Source: Phymorhynchus buccinoides (taxonomy: Eukaryota; Mollusca; Gastropoda; Neogastropoda; Raphitomidae). Taken from it: a stretch of DNA of 64,000 bases. The stretch spans positions 3,652,867 to 3,716,866 of the forward strand of contig CM065699.1 in NCBI GenBank assembly GCA_017654935.2, given 5' to 3'. The translations under genes and the position numbers were made by a program. The number at the start of each line of letters is the position of its first letter. Position 1 is the stretch's first letter. Shown here piece after piece: positions 1-12,119 of this stretch. The notes under the pieces were generated by a model that saw only the letters and a program-made list of their open reading frames with translations, searched no databases and was not told where the DNA came from.

Positions 1-529
1 TTTTTCTTTTGCTGGCCCTACTGTTTTTAATTCGTTACCTTTAGCCCTTCGTAATGCACAAACGTTTAACGCTTTTAAATCAGGCACGAAGACCTTCTTA
101 TTCCATACCTATTTTAACCATGATTAATCTGACGTGTATCAACCGTCAACCTGCTGATATGTCCTACCCAAACGGTGTGTGTGTGATTGCGTGTGTGTAG
201 GTGAGTGTGTGTGTGTGTGTGTGAGTGAGTGAGAAGGCGCGAGAGAGAGTGGAGGGTGTGTTTTGTATGTTTCTTTTAGGGTGGGAGACAGTGAGGGGAA
301 GGGGGTGGAGGGGCTGGGGGTATATGTTCCCCGCATGTATTAATTTTAATGTTTTCTAATATCTTGTTCTTGCGATGTCAAAGTTCTTTTTTTTTATGTT
401 TTAATCTTGTATGTCTCCTTTCTCTTCTTTCTTAAACCTGTTGGTTTTTATCTTTGTAATGGCGCCTGGAGCCTCGCGAGGGACAGGCGTCACTTTTTAA
501 AATGAATTAAATTATTATTATTATTATCA
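1..529 (+). mobile_element. 3' end of a non-LTR retrotransposon (RT C-terminal tail plus 3' UTR)
   Basis: Frame 2 is open from base 2 to a TAA at 125-127. It reads FSFAGPTVFNSLPLALRN followed by a short basic/aromatic tail, the '(a)P.vwNSLP..lRn..s...Fk..lKt.lF' signature that closes the ORF of many jockey/CR1-type reverse transcriptases. A non-coding 3' UTR with GT-rich and T-rich stretches follows, ending in an (ATT)n tail at about 512-529, as expected for a LINE 3' end. The element continues off the left edge. Clade uncertain. Confidence 0.6.
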
Positions 530-1033
530 CGATGTGTAAACTTATAATACATAAATACTCATCCCAAATCACATCCAGCATCCCCAGTATCAGTAAGAAA
601 TATGCAAATAGGTTTCCATATATATATGTGCAAACCCCTTCACATTTCTTCCTGATATTCACATGTAGATTGAGGTGGAATAATCAGATGGGTTCCCATT
701 TAGATATGCAGACACCTGTCATCTTCAGTGTAGGGAAATGTGAACATTCTTTACTGCATTCAATGTATTAATTTAGTTTGAATTAATTTGTTTTCCACAC
801 TGCTAATATAACTAGATTAGTACCATGAATCTTATACAGATGACTTATATTGGATTGTTTTTATTACCAGTAGGTTAGCTTTTCATGAAGCAGTCATTGT
901 TAATTTTTCTTAGAAGAAAATGTTTTTTATTATATTTTGCTATATTCATCATTTAATGTGTCTATTACTCTATAAATACATTTATCTTTTCGGGTTTAAA
1001 ATTACTCTGCTTTCTGATACATTATTTATTTAA
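530..1033. other. intergenic, nothing recognised
   Basis: AT-rich sequence with no convincing coding frame, splice pattern or repeat. The short open frame at 532-771 lacks similarity to anything recognised and has composition typical of noncoding DNA. Confidence 0.5.
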
Positions 1034-1269
1034 CCCTTTCGCCACCAGCCATTTTTAGCAAAAACATTCCATTAATCTTACCTGGGTAGAGAACAAAAAT
1101 CTGCAATATTGGAAATTCCTCTGTGACATGTGTAACATTAGGCATATCCTTACCTCCCAAAATTAAGAAAATGGGGTCCTTGGATTAACTAACATACCCT
1201 GGTTTGATGCCTTTTAGTGACATTGGTTTTAAATCATGGTGCAAAAATGCGACATTGGCGGTGAAAGGG
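1034..1269. mobile_element. MITE with TTAA target duplication (piggyBac-like termini)
   Basis: The ends are inverted repeats, CCCTTTCGCCACC on the left and GGCGGTGAAAGGG on the right, flanked on both sides by TTAA (1030-1033 and 1270-1273). CCC...GGG ends at a TTAA site are the hallmark of piggyBac-type insertion. The 236-bp interior has no ORF, so the element is non-autonomous. The superfamily is inferred from termini only. Confidence 0.7.
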
Positions 1270-1398
1270 TTAACTGAATTCTGATTCACTAATTGTATGA
1301 GGTTTGGGTTATTTATCCACAATGTACATGAGCATGGTTGAAACCACCCATCAGGAAAATCAGGAATCCTGATATTGTCCTTGTTTTTGAAGAAATCC

Positions 1399-2570
1399 TG
1401 AAATCGCATGGTTGAGAACACTAATGACGAGCAGTGTGGTAGAGTGGCTCAGTGGTAAATCGCATGGTTCAGAACACTTTAATGACAAGCAGTGTGGTAG
1501 AGTGGCTCAGTGGTAAATCGCATGGTTGAGAACACTTTAATGACAAGCAGTGTGGTAGAGTGGCTCAGTGGTAAATCGCATGGTTCAGAACACTTTAATG
1601 ACAAGCAGTGTGGTAGAGTGGCTCAGTGGTAAATCGCATGGTTGAGAACACTTTAATGACAAGCAGTGTGGTAGAGTGGCTCAGTGGTAAATCGCATGGT
1701 TCAGAACACTTTAATGACAAGCAGTGTGGTAGAGTGGCTCAGTGGTAAATCGCATGGTTCAGAACACTTTAATGACGAGCAGTGTGGTAGAGTGGCTCAG
1801 TGGTAAATCGCATGGTTGAGAACACTTTAATGACAAGCAGTGTGGTAGAGTGGCTCAGTGGTAAATCGCATGGTTCAGAACACTTTAATGACAAGCAGTG
1901 TGGTAGAGTGGCTCAGTGGTAAATCGCATGGTTCAGAACACTTTAATGACGAGCAGTGTGGTAGAGTGGCTCAGTGGTAAATCGCATGGTTGAGAACACT
2001 TTAATGACGAGCAGTGTGGTAGAGTGGCTCAGTGGTAAATCGCATGGTTCAGAACACTTTAATGACGAGCAGTGTGGTAGAGTGGCTCAGTGGTAAATCG
2101 CATGGTTCAGAACACTTTAATGACGAGCAGTGTGGTAGAGTGGCTCAGTGGTAAATCGCATGGTTCAGAACACTTTAATGACGAGCAGTGTGGTAGAGTG
2201 GCTCAGTGGTAAATCGCATGGTTCAGAACACTTTAATGACGAGCAGTGTGGTAGAGTGGCTCAGTGGTAAATCGCATGGTTGAGAACACTTTAATGACGA
2301 GCAGTGTGGTAGAGTGGCTCAGTGGTAAATCGCATGGTTCAGAACACTTTAATGACAAGCAGTGTGGTAGAGTGGCTCAGTGGTAAATCGCATGGTTCAG
2401 AACACTTTAATGACGAGCAGTGTGGTAGAGTGGCTCAGTGGTAAATCGCATGGTTGAGAACACTTTAATGACGAGCAGTGTGGTAGAGTGGCTCAGTGGT
2501 AAATCGCATGGTTGAGAACACTTTAATGACGAGCAGTGTGGTAGAGTGGCTCAGTGGTAAATCGTTCGCC
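1399..2570. repeat. 58-bp minisatellite, about 20 copies, seeded on a SINE head
   Basis: Direct repeats of 58 bp carry two-state variants (gttGaga/gttCaga and gacAagc/gacGagc). Each unit contains GTGGTAGAGTGGCTCAGTGG, a tRNA-like A-box region. The last unit runs into 'tcgttcgcctcataaagaga', which continues as the rest of a degenerate tRNA-derived SINE (to about 2640). The array therefore looks like tandem amplification of the 5' end of a SINE together with about 30 bp of flank. Confidence 0.85.
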
Positions 2571-3620
2571 TCATAAAGAGACATATGCAACAAACTTGGC
2601 TTTGTTCCTAGCTGCTGTGGAAAGGTTTTCAGCTCCCTCTCTACTGGACCTTATGGCAGAATAATAATTGTACATTTATATAGCGCTTTACCTCAAATGA
2701 GCCTAAAGTGCTTTACAATCAATTATTCATCAAGTAGATAACAAAAATAGTATTTAAGAATGACACAAACCAGCAACAACGCATATATAAAGCAACTCTC
2801 TCTCACACACACACACACACATTCGCACATTTATCGACACCGACTCATTGTTTATCTCATTCAGGAAGCCATAGCAACTGAGTTGCACGGACTGACCACA
2901 TACACCAACACACATACACAAACATTAGAGGATACACATACAAATACACTCACACACAATGTACGCACACAGACAGACACACACACATGCACATGCGTGC
3001 ACACATGTGTGCATAATCCCCAGGCAGGTCTTAGGGATGATACAACAAAAACTGAGATCAGTGCTCTTGCACTTTGCAGTAATTGCATACATTAAAGAAC
3101 CCATTGGAGCAGTCTAAGTGGGAGCACCCCGAATTTCCCTAACAAGAGTATCTGTGACTAATAAGTAATACCAATTAAATATCAATAAGGAATTCCACGG
3201 GAACAAGGAATAAAGAGCTTTTTTACTGTTGAAAAAAAAAAGAAAGTTGTATCCAAATGTTTAACAAAATTTACAGCTAAAAATAAGATCCCACCAAAAT
3301 GGGTGCTAGAACCTCATTCTTTCGACTTCTCACTTTTCCCAGGTTTCACCTGTGCATGTGTTATTGTTGATTTGAAAATGTGACAAATACATTATGAGGG
3401 GGAAAATAGAATATGACTTATTGAAATTGAAAAGTTGATTAAAATAGAACTTTTATTTTGTTGTTGAAAATGTACTTATTACATTTGTTTAAAGTTGCCA
3501 TTAATATATTTATAAAGTATAATCAATCTATGCAAAGTTTCCATGTGTGAATATGGCTGATAGTGTTGTTCATATTTCAATGATGTCTAGTCTTCAGTTC
3601 TGAATGCCAGCATGCCTGCT
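2571..3620. other. SINE remainder, retroelement tail and CA-rich sequence
   Basis: 2571-2640 is the remaining SINE body. 2660-2730 (tatagcgctttac ... aagtgctttacaatc) matches the form of a common invertebrate retroelement 3' end, also seen at 17425-17465. 2800-3010 is imperfect CA repeat. No gene is visible in 3020-3620. Confidence 0.45.
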
Positions 3621-3621
3621 T

Positions 3622-4168
3622 TAGCACCATATTGCAGGTAAACAATGTAACGTTATGTTTTAGCACCATATTGCAGGTAAACAATGTAACGTTAAGTTTT
3701 AGCACCATATTGCAGGTAAACAATGTAACGTTATGCTTTAGCACCATATTGCAGGTAAACAATGTAACGTTATGTTTTAGCACCATATTGCAGGTAAACA
3801 ATGTAACGTTATGTTTTAGCACCATATTGCAGGTAAACAATGTAACGTTATGTTTTAGCACCATATTGCAGGTAAACAATGTAACGTTATGTTTTAGCAC
3901 CATATTGCAGGTAAACAATGTAACGTTATGTTTTAGCACCATATTGCAGGTAAACAATGTAACGTTATGCTTTAGCACCATATTGCAGGTAAACAATGTA
4001 ACGTTATGTTTTAGCACCATATTGCAGGTAAACAATGTAACGTTATGTTTTAGCACCATATTGCAGGTAAACAATGTAACGTTATGCTTTAGCACCATAT
4101 TGCAGGTAAACAATGTAACGTTATGCTTTAGCACCATATTGCAGGTAAACAGTGTAACGTTATGTTTT
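3622..4168. repeat. 39-bp minisatellite, 14 copies
   Basis: The unit is 39 bp (for example TTTTAGCACCATATTGCAGG plus 19 more), nearly identical between copies with a few C/T variants. Because 39 is a multiple of three, one unit without stops gives long open frames on both strands (about 220 and 186 codons). These are a consequence of periodicity, not evidence of a gene. The array ends directly against the MITE at 4174. Confidence 0.9.
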
Positions 4169-4173
4169 ATTTA

Positions 4174-4358
4174 CCGTATTTTTCGGACTATATATAAGGC
4201 GCACCTGATTATGATTATAAGGCGCACCCCCCAAATTTTAAACAAAATTCAGATTCTGTTATATTTTCTTACTATTTTATTAGTCACATTATAAGGCGCA
4301 GAGGTCTCACTCTCAGTCTAGGAAAAAATATTATTGCCTTAAAGTCTGTAAAATATGG
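4174..4358. mobile_element. short ATAAGGCGC MITE
   Basis: Left end CCGTATTTTTCGGACTATA and right end an imperfect inverse (AGTCTGTAAAATATGG), flanked by TA. The interior has the motif ATAAGGCGCACC repeated. Related copies are at 24781-25068 and 45970-46402. TA duplication fits the Tc1/mariner-pogo group, but no transposase is present. Confidence 0.65.
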
Positions 4359-4568
4359 TACCTTTTGTACTGTTGGTTCCATGCCAGATAGCAGAACTAT
4401 CAATGATCATACATTTTTTTGAATATATTTTGATGAACATTTCCTGTGAGAAAGAGCATCACTCATTGTCAATTGTTTTCTTCAGATTTTTAATGTGTTA
4501 TTTCTTCTTTTTTTTTTTAAACAAAAAAACCCTGAAACGTATCATCATTGCCTTCCTTGTTTGTTCAG

Positions 4569-4607
4569 ATTGACACGATTGAGGAAGAACTCAGCAAGGC
4601 GGAATGA
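4569..4607 (+). CDS. possible terminal coding exon of an unidentified plus-strand gene
   Basis: A good acceptor (gccttccttgtttgttcag) precedes a 39-nt open stretch reading IDTIEEELSKAE then TGA. The peptide is acidic, heptad-like and plausible as the end of a coiled coil. An AATAAA-type signal (gttaataaaatc) lies at about 5745. No upstream exon is visible in the window, so the rest would lie left of base 1. It is too short to identify and could be chance. Confidence 0.3.
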   Translation: MDTIEEELSKAE

Positions 4608-4826
4608 TGGGGTCTCTTTATGATTTATGGGTCTCTTTTGAGGTAAAGATAAAGAAATATAGCTTAATGTTTGGTAGGAAAGGCAAGTGTGAAAATGCGG
4701 GGAGAGCCGAGAAATGTAAGGGGGGGGGCACATCTTGACCTTTACCCTCTTTTTGTGTTTAGTCATTGTGGGTGGGTATCCGAGGATAATGCTATGCTTG
4801 TGCTTACTTATTAATGTCATATACCA

Positions 4827-5025
4827 GGAAGATGGCAGACTTGATAAGACACTCGTCTGCCAATTTCTATGTGAGTGACCCAGGTTTTAATCCGTGCCTT
4901 ACTAGTTTGATGGGAAATCAAACTATAACGAGTCCTTCGGATGGGGATGTAGACCTAATCTGACCCTCCTTTACGCACATAAAAATCCCACAGTAGTTGA
5001 AAGTCGGTGAGAGCAGGGAGAAATG
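4827..5025 (+). mobile_element. tRNA-derived SINE (family B), degenerate
   Basis: A tRNA-like head with a B-box-like stretch (gtgacccaggttttaatccg) is followed by a body containing 'ccttcggatggggatgta' and 'gaaagtcggtgagagcagg'. The same body occurs reversed at 42973-43228, where the B box is intact (GGGTTCGAATCCC). Confidence 0.7.
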
Positions 5026-5203
5026 TTTTCCAATTCATTCCCCCCCCGTCCTCATCCTGCCCCTTTGCCCCCCCATCTCCAAACTTTGAATTTTGGTTTC
5101 AATCATGAATCTTTGTGTGTCTACTGTATTTTTCAAATACTTGACATTACCCCTGGACCGAGGCCTTTCGTGTTTTTTTCCCCTCCATTTTGTGTAGTTG
5201 CAC

Positions 5204-5613
5204 CCATGTATGTGTGCATTAAAATTGAGGGAAGTGTCATGTTACCATGTATGTGTGCATTAAAATTGAGGGAAGTGTCATGTTACCATGTATGTGTGCA
5301 TTAAAATTGAGGGAAGTGTCATGTTGCCATGTATGTGCGCATTAAAATTGAGGGAAGTGTCATGTTGCCATGTATGTGCGCATTAAAATTGAGGGAAGTG
5401 TCATGTTGCCATGTATGTGTGCATTAAAATTGAGGGAAGTGTCATGTTACCATGTATGTGTGCATTAAAATTGAGGGAAGTGTCATGTTGCCATGTATGT
5501 GTGCATTAAAATTGAGGGAAGTGTCATGTTGCCATGTATGTGTGCATTCAAATTGAGGGAAGTGTCATGTTGCCATGTATGTGTGCATTAAAATTGAGGG
5601 AAGTGTCATGTTA
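5204..5613. repeat. 41-bp minisatellite, 10 copies
   Basis: Unit CCATGTATGTGTGCATTAAA plus 21 bp, with G/A variants at two positions. No gene context. It would lie in the 3' UTR of the candidate exon at 4569-4607 if that exon is real. Confidence 0.9.
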
Positions 5614-6308
5614 TGAATTGTACTATATATTTTTTATGTTTTCAGATTTTGTATGTCATTAAGATTAATGGATTTGTGTTTTGCTATACGCGTATAATAG
5701 ACTAACTATGACATGAACCTGCTTTTTAAAAAATGCATTATTAGTTAATAAAATCTTTCTTGGTATATGATTTCACGATGTTTCATTTCTTAATTCACGT
5801 TGTCAATTTGATACCTGTAGTAATAGTTTCAAACATTTCTGTTGTTAAAAGAAGGTTTTGTGTTCTTTGTGTAGTTAATTGCTGCGGTAAAAATCTCTGC
5901 TATTTTTCTATGCACCCAACATCATTGTGGTGCCTTGACATCAATGATATTGCACTATTCCAACATCTAATTTATCCTGTTTCATATTTTGTTACTGCAA
6001 TAACATTAATTTCATGCTTTAAGATATGTGGTACAGTGCCACTTTGTTGATGATGTAGAAATAAAATAATCATATGGACATACATGTAAAGTGTTTCTGT
6101 CATAATGAAGATGTGTTTCCCTTCTTTTTTTTCTTTTCGATAACAATGTTTTTTGCTGTTTTTTACTACAACAGTTGGTGAAGTACACACTGAAGTAGAT
6201 ATAAAAACCAACTTGGCAAATCAGTTTAAACAAATGACCAAATACTGAAAATGTGGCAAATCAATACAATTAAATCAAAAACTTGCAGCTGTCCTTCTGT
6301 GTAGTAGT
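5614..6308. other. intergenic, nothing recognised
   Basis: AT-rich sequence with no splice-bounded reading frame, tRNA-like element or inverted repeat noticed. Short open frames here are unconvincing. Confidence 0.5.
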
Positions 6309-9300
6309 TTTCATACTGGCCTGAAGAGTGTACTACATGTATACTAATAGATTTTAATCAGGTCAAGGGTCTTTAGTTTTCATATTGGCCTGAAGAGTGT
6401 ACTACATGTATACTAATAGATTTTAATCAGGTCAAGGGTCTTTAGTTTTCATACTGGCCTGAAGAGTGTACTACATGTATACTAATAGATTTTAATCAGG
6501 TCAAGGGTCTTTAGTTTTCATATTGGCCTGAAGAGAGTACTACATGTATACTAATAGATTTTAATCAGGTCAAGGGTCTTTAGTTTTCATATTGGCCTGA
6601 AGAGTGTACTACATGTATACTAATAGATTTTAATCAGGTCAAGGGTCTTTAGTTTTCATATTGGCCTGAAGAGAGTACTACATGTATACTAATAGATTTT
6701 AATCAGGTCAAGGGTCTTTAGTTTTCATATTGGCCTGAAGAGAGTACTACATGTATACTAATAGATTTTAATCAGGTCAAGGGTCTTTAGTTTTCATATT
6801 GGCCTGAAGAGAGTACTACATGTATACTAATAGATTTTAATCAGGTCAAGGGTCTTTAGTTTTCATACTGGCCTGAAGAGAGTACTACATGTATACTAAT
6901 AGATTTTAATCAGGTCAAGGGTCTTTAGTTTTCATATTGGCCTGAAGAGAGTACTACATGTATACTAATAGATTTTAATCAGGTCAAGGGTCTTTAGTTT
7001 TCATATTGGCCTGAAGAGAGTACTACATGTATACTAATAGATTTTAATCAGGTCAAGGGTCTTTAGTTTTCATACTGGCCTGAAGAGAGTACTACATGTA
7101 TACTAATAGATTTTAATCAGGTCAAGGGTCTTTAGTTTTCATATTGGCCTGAAGAGTGTACTACATGTATACTAATAGATTTTAATCAGGTCAAGGGTCT
7201 TTAGTTTTCATATTGGCCTGAAGAGTGTACTACATGTATACTAATAGATTTTAATCAGGTCAAGGGTCTTTAGTTTTCATACTGGCCTGAAGAGAGTACT
7301 ACATGTATACTAATAGATTTTAATCAGGTCAAGGGTCTTTAGTTTTCATATTGGCCTGAAGAGTGTACTACATGTATACTAATAGATTTTAATCAGGTCA
7401 AGGGTCTTTAGTTTTCATATTGGCCTGAAGAGTGTACTACATGTATACTAATAGATTTTAATCAGGTCAAGGGTCTTTAGTTTTCATACTGGCCTGAAGA
7501 GTGTACTACATGTATACTAATAGATTTTAATCAGGTCAAGGGTCTTTAGTTTTCATACTGGCCTGAAGAGAGTACTACATGTATACTAATAGATTTTAAT
7601 CAGGTCAAGGGTCTTTAGTTTTCATATTGGCCTGAAGAGAGTACTACATGTATACTAATAGATTTTAATCAGGTCAAGGGTCTTTAGTTTTCATATTGGC
7701 CTGAAGAGTGTACTACATGTATACTAATAGATTTTAATCAGGTCAAGGGTCTTTAGTTTTCATATTGGCCTGAAGAGTGTACTACATGTATACTAATAGA
7801 TTTTAATCAGGTCAAGGGTCTTTAGTTTTCATATTGGCCTGAAGAGAGTACTACATGTATACTAATAGATTTTAATCAGGTCAAGGGTCTTTAGTTTTCA
7901 TATTGGCCTGAAGAGAGTACTACATGTATACTAATAGATTTTAATCAGGTCAAGGGTCTTTAGTTTTCATATTGGCCTGAAGAGTGTACTACATGTATAC
8001 TAATAGATTTTAATCAGGTCAAGGGTCTTTAGTTTTCATATTGGCCTGAAGAGAGTACTACATGTATACTAATAGATTTTAATCAGGTCAAGGGTCTTTA
8101 GTTTTCATATTGGCCTGAAGAGAGTACTACATGTATACTAATAGATTTTAATCAGGTCAAGGGTCTTTAGTTTTCATATTGGCCTGAAGAGTGTACTACA
8201 TGTATACTAATAGATTTTAATCAGGTCAAGGGTCTTTAGTTTTCATATTGGCCTGAAGAGAGTACTACATGTATACTAATAGATTTTAATCAGGTCAAGG
8301 GTCTTTAGTTTTCATATTGGCCTGAAGAGTGTACTACATGTATACTAATAGATTTTAATCAGGTCAAGGGTCTTTAGTTTTCATATTGGCCTGAAGAGTG
8401 TACTACATGTATACTAATAGATTTTAATCAGGTCAAGGGTCTTTAGTTTTCATATTGGCCTGAAGAGAGTACTACATGTATACTAATAGATTTTAATCAG
8501 GTCAAGGGTCTTTAGTTTTCATATTGGCCTGAAGAGTGTACTACATGTATACTAATAGATTTTAATCAGGTCAAGGGTCTTTAGTTTTCATATTGGCCTG
8601 AAGAGTGTACTACATGTATACTAATAGATTTTAATCAGGTCAAGGGTCTTTAGTTTTCATACTGGCCTGAAGAGTGTACTACATGTATACTAATAGATTT
8701 TAATCAGGTCAAGGGTCTTTAGTTTTCATATTGGCCTGAAGAGTGTACTACATGTATACTAATAGATTTTAATCAGGTCAAGGGTCTTTAGTTTTCATAT
8801 TGGCCTGAAGAGAGTACTACATGTATACTAATAGATTTTAATCAGGTCAAGGGTCTTTAGTTTTCATACTGGCCTGAAGAGAGTACTACATGTATACTAA
8901 TAGATTTTAATCAGGTCAAGGGTCTTTAGTTTTCATATTGGCCTGAAGAGAGTACTACATGTATACTAATAGATTTTAATCAGGTCAAGGGTCTTTAGTT
9001 TTCATATTGGCCTGAAGAGAGTACTACATGTATACTAATAGATTTTAATCAGGTCAAGGGTCTTTAGTTTTCATACTGGCCTGAAGAGAGTACTACATGT
9101 ATACTAATAGATTTTAATCAGGTCAAGGGTCTTTAGTTTTCATATTGGCCTGAAGAGTGTACTACATGTATACTAATAGATTTTAATCAGGTCAAGGGTC
9201 TTTAGTTTTCATACTGGCCTGAAGAGTGTACTACATGTATACTAATAGATTTTAATCAGGTCAAGGGTCTTTAGTTTTCATACTGGCCTGAAGAGAGTAC

Positions 9301-11003
9301 TACATGTATACTAATAGATTTTAATCAGGTCAAGGGTCTTTAGTTTTCATATTGGCCTGAAGAGAGTACTACATGTATACTAATAGATTTTAATCAGGTC
9401 AAGGGTCTTTAGTTTTCATATTGGCCTGAAGAGTGTACTACATGTATACTAATAGATTTTAATCAGGTCAAGGGTCTTTAGTTTTCATATTGGCCTGAAG
9501 AGAGTACTACATGTATACTAATAGATTTTAATCAGGTCAAGGGTCTTTAGTTTTCATACTGGCCTGAAGAGTGTACTACATGTATACTAATAGATTTTAA
9601 TCAGGTCAAGGGTCTTTAGTTTTCATACTGGCCTGAAGAGAGTACTACATGTATACTAATAGATTTTAATCAGGTCAAGGGTCTTTAGTTTTCATACTGG
9701 CCTGAAGAGAGTACTACATGTATACTAATAGATTTTAATCAGGTCAAGGGTCTTTAGTTTTCATATTGGCCTGAAGAGTGTACTACATGTATACTAATAG
9801 ATTTTAATCAGGTCAAGGGTCTTTAGTTTTCATATTGGCCTGAAGAGTGTACTACATGTATACTAATAGATTTTAATCAGGTCAAGGGTCTTTAGTTTTC
9901 ATATTGGCCTGAAGAGAGTACTACATGTATACTAATAGATTTTAATCAGGTCAAGGGTCTTTAGTTTTCATATTGGCCTGAAGAGAGTACTACATGTATA
10001 CTAATAGATTTTAATCAGGTCAAGGGTCTTTAGTTTTCATATTGGCCTGAAGAGTGTACTACATGTATACTAATAGATTTTAATCAGGTCAAGGGTCTTT
10101 AGTTTTCATATTGGCCTGAAGAGAGTACTACATGTATACTAATAGATTTTAATCAGGTCAAGGGTCTTTAGTTTTCATATTGGCCTGAAGAGTGTACTAC
10201 ATGTATACTAATAGATTTTAATCAGGTCAAGGGTCTTTAGTTTTCATATTGGCCTGAAGAGTGTACTACATGTATACTAATAGATTTTAATCAGGTCAAG
10301 GGTCTTTAGTTTTCATATTGGCCTGAAGAGAGTACTACATGTATACTAATAGATTTTAATCAGGTCAAGGGTCTTTAGTTTTCATATTGGCCTGAAGAGT
10401 GTACTACATGTATACTAATAGATTTTAATCAGGTCAAGGGTCTTTAGTTTTCATATTGGCCTGAAGAGTGTACTACATGTATACTAATAGATTTTAATCA
10501 GGTCAAGGGTCTTTAGTTTTCATACTGGCCTGAAGAGTGTACTACATGTATACTAATAGATTTTAATCAGGTCAAGGGTCTTTAGTTTTCATATTGGCCT
10601 GAAGAGTGTACTACATGTATACTAATAGATTTTAATCAGGTCAAGGGTCTTTAGTTTTCATATTGGCCTGAAGAGTGTACTACATGTATACTAATAGATT
10701 TTAATCAGGTCAAGGGTCTTTAGTTTTCATATTGGCCTGAAGAGAGTACTACATGTATACTAATAGATTTTAATCAGGTCAAGGGTCTTTAGTTTTCATA
10801 CTGGCCTGAAGAGTGTACTACATGTATACTAATAGATTTTAATCAGGTCAAGGGTCTTTAGTTTTCATATTGGCCTGAAGAGAGTACTACATGTATACTA
10901 ATAGATTTTAATCAGGTCAAGGGTCTTTAGTTTTCATATTGGCCTGAAGAGAGTACTACATGTATACTAATAGATTTTAATCAGGTCAAGGGTCTTTAGT
11001 TTT
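6309..11003. repeat. 69-bp minisatellite, about 68 copies (4.7 kb)
   Basis: The period is 69 bp. Copies differ almost only at two sites (atAttgg/atActgg and gaagagTgt/gaagagAgt), so each copy has a two-letter barcode. The barcode order of copies 21-36 recurs at copies 51-63 with three copies missing, showing a block duplication of about 30 units (2.07 kb). Every unit contains AGGTCAAGGGTCT, resembling a DR1 nuclear-receptor element. No coding potential: stops occur in every frame. Confidence 0.95.
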
Positions 11004-11014
11004 ACCGGCACTCA

Positions 11015-11130
11015 TTTTATTAATCAAATCAACTCAACTCAACTTTTATTTTGTCCTCATAAAAACAAGGATAATTTTCCTGCGGCCACGTCAAATATAC
11101 ACACAAGAAACCAAACAATTTATAAAAGAA
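11015..11130 (-). mobile_element. 3' end of a non-LTR retrotransposon
   Basis: On the minus strand the sequence ends 'aggacaaaataaaagttgag' followed by short TTGAG/TTGAT repeats, the usual simple-repeat tail of a CR1/L2-type element. No coding part is recognisable upstream. Confidence 0.5.
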
Positions 11131-11710
11131 CAAAATAAATTGTAGTTGCATGCTTTAAAAGTTTCTTTCACACTTCACATGCCCCGCTCACTTCAACAAC
11201 TGCACATTACTCTGAATTGGAGGGCTTACGCTGACTAAATGGGAAATGTTTGGACAGCTTAATCTTTTGTGACTGGCGATGGAATTGTAAAAAGGGAAGT
11301 TGACTCCATTCCATGAATATATTAAGCTATATCTTCAATAACATCAAAACAACTGCATTACAGTTTTACACCATGCTTTCAACCTTGTCTGAAAAATATG
11401 ATTGTTGTGGCATCAGTGCTAAAGGATATACTGATCTGTACACACATAAAACCATCAAACATAGTCTGTAATCCTGTGAGAAATACCTGCAACAATATTC
11501 AAGGTAATCTACATTTCAGCTGGTCTCAAGGCTGCTGGAGTCACAGCTGCGTTGTCAAGAAATACCTACATTACTTTAAATATGATCAGTTTCACTCCGT
11601 CTTCTGAATATAAGTCATGAAGTTATCAAAAAGTATCAAATGGAATGATGTTAAGAGCTGATGATATCGATGAAGAAAAGAAACATGTTTAATTTCTGTG
11701 CTAAAGTACA
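11131..11710. other. intergenic, nothing recognised
   Basis: No convincing exon, RNA gene or repeat. A 69-codon open frame at 11398-11607 has no recognisable product. Confidence 0.45.
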
Positions 11711-12119
11711 TGAGCTGTATCAGAACAATCCATCAGAGATGTGTTGAGAGAGGAGGAGAGACAGAGAGAAGACCAAAGAAGCTGTATCAGAACAATCCAT
11801 CAGAGATGTGTTGAGAGAGGAGGAGAGACAGAGAGAAGACCAAAGAAGCTTTATCAGAACAATCCATCAGAGATGTGTTGAGAGAGGAGGAGAGACAGAG
11901 AGATGACCAAAGAAGCTGTATCAGAACAATCCATCAGAGATGTGTTGAGAGAGGAGGAGAGACAGAGAGATGACCAAAGAAGCTGTATCAGAACAATCCA
12001 TCAGAGATGTGTTGAGAGAGGAGGAGAGACAGAGAGATGACCAAAGAAGCTGTATCAGAACAATCCATCAGAGATGTGTTGAGAGAGGAGGAGAGACAGA
12101 GAGATGACCAAAGAAGCTG
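11711..12119. repeat. 67-bp minisatellite, 6 copies
   Basis: Purine-rich unit AGCTGTATCAGAACAATCCA plus 47 bp. Copies are almost identical apart from agaAgacc/agaTgacc. It ends exactly at the tail of the LINE fragment that follows. Confidence 0.9.

Noticed and set aside
3577..4294. Long open frames on both strands (186 and 220 codons)
   Set aside because: Produced by a 39-bp tandem repeat without stops; no start context or family similarity.
6309..11003. CRISPR-like regular direct repeats
   Set aside because: There are no unique spacers; the whole 69-bp period is repeated, and the context is eukaryotic.
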